In this document: positions 14,150 through 15,162 of the stretch, piece by piece
Layout of the letters: each line of letters opens with the position of its first letter
How positions within the stretch are numbered: position 1 is the first letter of the stretch
Assembly: GCA_001701075.1 (NCBI GenBank)
Contig: DAAK01000123.1
Location: forward strand, 1-15,162
From: Bacteroidales bacterium GP3
Lineage (GTDB): Bacteria > Bacteroidota > Bacteroidia > Bacteroidales > Muribaculaceae
Length of the DNA: 15,162 bases
Reading direction: 5' to 3'
Translations under genes and position numbers: made by a program
Notes under the pieces: model-generated
Seen by the model: only the letters and a program-made list of their open reading frames with translations
Database searches by the model: none
Told to the model about the DNA's origin: nothing

Positions 14150-14923
14150 ATGATAACATTGATAGCTGAATCTAAGACGATGGATGATCGGGAGATGCCG
14201 GTCAGCCATGAGACATATGAATCGAACAAGCCTGTTGGTGAAGAACAGGCTGACGAGATAATGGCACGTGTGGCTACATTGTCCGCGCAGGAGATAGCAG
14301 AGATAATAAAAATAAGTCTTCCTTTCGCTGCTAAAGTGGCGAGAATGGCTTATGAGTTTCCCAATAAACTTGTTGGAATCAAGGCTATTGAATCTTTTAC
14401 TGGTGTGGTGTTCAAAGCATTCGACTATGCCTCGCTTTCAACGGAAGAAAAGAAACTTGCTTCAGAGAATGTAAGGATTATCTCATCACTCTATGGATGG
14501 TTGCGCCCAAATGACATCATAAAGCCTTATAGATTTGATTTCACTACACCTATTGCTCCCGGAGATATTGCTTTGGCGGCGTATTGGCGTAAAGATGTGA
14601 CAATACAGTTAGTCAAATATCTTCAGACCTCGGGAGAGACGTCTATCCTTAATCTCCTGCCTTCGGATGCTTCCAAATGCATAGATTGGAAACTTGTCAA
14701 GAGATTTGCTAAGGTTTGGAAAGTTGATTTCAAAGAGCCAAAAGACGGCACGGAGTGGCGTACACCTCATGCTGGAAAACTAAAAGCCCTACGTGGAGAT
14801 TTGCTAAGAAACATCATAGTCCAAGGCATATCGAGTCCATCTGAACTGTTGACCCACACAACCCAAACAATGATACCTCTCGGCACACCCGATTATCCCG
14901 ACCATATCGCCTTCTGCGTATAG
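14150..14923 (+). CDS. yaaA: YaaA-family protein (DUF328, peroxide stress)
   Basis: The 257 residues match the YaaA family. MITLIAESKTM corresponds to the E. coli opening MLILISPAKTL, AIESFTGVVFKAFDY (79-93) to the AILAFKGDVYTG block, and RIISSLYGWLRPNDIIKPYR (109-128) to MLSGLYGVLRPLDLMQPYR. A basic KLKALRGDLLRNII (210-223) stands for KKARGLMSRFII. The length equals E. coli YaaA. In E. coli the protein lowers free iron and protects DNA during peroxide stress; the same role here is inferred. The N-terminal region is more acidic and the C-terminal end more diverged than in the enterobacterial protein. It is divergent from the membrane protein operon. I found no convincing promoter in 14058-14149, which is AT-rich, and no terminator directly after the gene. 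Confidence 0.92.
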   Translation: MITLIAESKTMDDREMPVSHETYESNKPVGEEQADEIMARVATLSAQEIAEIIKISLPFAAKVARMAYEFPNKLVGIKAIESFTGVVFKAFDYASLSTEEKKLASENVRIISSLYGWLRPNDIIKPYRFDFTTPIAPGDIALAAYWRKDVTIQLVKYLQTSGETSILNLLPSDASKCIDWKLVKRFAKVWKVDFKEPKDGTEWRTPHAGKLKALRGDLLRNIIVQGISSPSELLTHTTQTMIPLGTPDYPDHIAFCV

Positions 14924-14938
14924 TTTTAGTACTGACAT

Positions 14939-15070
14939 TCCTTTGGATTTTATCCGAAATGACAACATTATTCCTTTGGATTTTGTCTGAAAATTGCAGT
15001 TTAATCCTTTGGATTTTGTCTGAATTTTGCGGTTTATTCCTTTGGATTTTTCCAAAATATTGATTATCTT
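14939..15070. repeat. four tandem 33-bp repeats upstream of an ATPase gene
   Basis: The 13-mer TCCTTTGGATTTT occurs at 14939, 14972, 15005 and 15038, exactly 33 bp apart each time. The 20-bp remainder of each unit is partly conserved between units 2 and 3 (GTCTGAA near its start, TTGC and GTTTA near its end), weaker in unit 1, and diverged in unit 4, which merges with the next promoter. In unit 3 the core extends to the perfect palindrome AATCC-TTT-GGATT (15003-15015). Because 33 is divisible by three, the array leaves frames open on the minus strand with an 11-residue repeat, which I regard as spurious. It is most likely a regulatory array. Confidence 0.88.
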
Positions 15071-15072
15071 TG
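15041..15072 (+). promoter_or_regulatory. promoter of the right-edge ATPase, -33 box inside repeat 4
   Basis: TTTG (15041-15044), which is part of the fourth repeat core, and TATCTTTG (15065-15072) are 20 nt apart and match the Bacteroidetes consensus. The ATG at 15096 is 23 nt downstream. Confidence 0.75.
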
Positions 15073-15095
15073 CATTCCAAAACTATCAATATATT

Positions 15096-15162
15096 ATGAC
15101 ATATCTTGCAAGAAACATAGATGCCGAACTTCTGAAATGGAAAGAATCTCCGCGTCGTAAGC
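15096..15162 (+). CDS. 3'-truncated N-terminus, probable AAA_14/DUF4143 ATP-binding protein
   Basis: Only the first 22 codons lie in the window. They read MTYLARNIDAELLKWKESPR followed by RK. The pattern of Arg, then an acidic ELLxWK helix, then SPxRK is the usual lead-in to the Walker A of AAA_14/DUF4143 ATPases (R-K-P-L-x-L-x-G-A-R-Q-V-G-K-T in the family), which would follow just beyond the edge. The assignment is thus from a short stretch and is tentative. It is placed immediately behind a good promoter and the 33-bp repeat array, which is its most interesting context. Confidence 0.55.
   Translation, partial: MTYLARNIDAELLKWKESPRRK

Noticed and set aside
14939..15070. CRISPR array
   Set aside because: The units are contiguous 33-bp tandem repeats with partly conserved remainders and no unique spacers of normal length, and no cas genes are present.
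14804..15089. Two overlapping minus-strand open frames (83 and 91 codons) with an 11-residue repeat (KIQRN/KSKGI type)
   Set aside because: They translate the 33-bp DNA repeat, whose period is a multiple of three, and run into the yaaA gene. There is no ribosome site or promoter for them, and the array is better explained as regulatory DNA.

Overview
The window looks like a chromosomal segment of a Bacteroidales bacterium, plausibly Muribaculaceae-like (the family is an inference). The grounds are repeated Bacteroidetes-type promoters (TTTG, about 20 nt, TAnnTTTG), few Shine-Dalgarno sequences, a Bacteroides-style thiamine operon, a lipoprotein with an LGAC lipobox, and families common in this order: the AAA-ATPase-like/PD-(D/E)XK protein, the XRE regulator with a small membrane partner, and the start of an AAA_14/DUF4143-type ATPase.

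Layout. (1) 1-2170: two tandem, divergent paralogues of an unrecognised family; the first is cut by the window edge and the second is a predicted surface lipoprotein. They end at a strong terminator. (2) 2343-3905: an AAA-ATPase-like protein with a C-terminal PD-(D/E)XK nuclease domain and its own terminator. (3) 4105-4705: a four-helix membrane protein overlapping a 66-residue XRE regulator, behind a good promoter. (4) 4877-6615, minus strand, AT-rich: an ABC-type AAA ATPase coupled by an ATGA overlap to a DUF4276 protein, a candidate defence pair. (5) 6753-12956: a thiamine operon led by a TPP riboswitch: thiS, a fused ThiE-like/ThiE gene, thiG, thiH, thiF, a SAM methyltransferase, tenA and thiD. 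All genes overlap or nearly touch. It holds the thiazole branch, the coupling enzyme and pyrimidine salvage/phosphorylation, but no thiC. (6) 13020-14057, minus strand: a six-helix membrane protein and a winged-helix regulator in an ATGA-coupled pair. Its promoter carries a 15-bp palindrome in the spacer, and an identical copy lies in the leader. (7) 14150-14923: a YaaA-family protein. (8) 14939-15072: four copies of a repeat at exactly 33-bp period; the last copy supplies the -33 box of the promoter of the truncated ATPase gene that runs off the right edge.

How the parts fit. In the thiamine operon ThiF/ThiS carry sulfur, ThiH supplies dehydroglycine, ThiG builds the thiazole, TenA and ThiD supply the pyrimidine pyrophosphate, and ThiE joins them under TPP feedback. 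The most unexplained items are the methyltransferase inside this operon, the twin operators with a leader hairpin around 13958-14057, the 33-bp array at the right edge, and the ATPase/DUF4276 pair.
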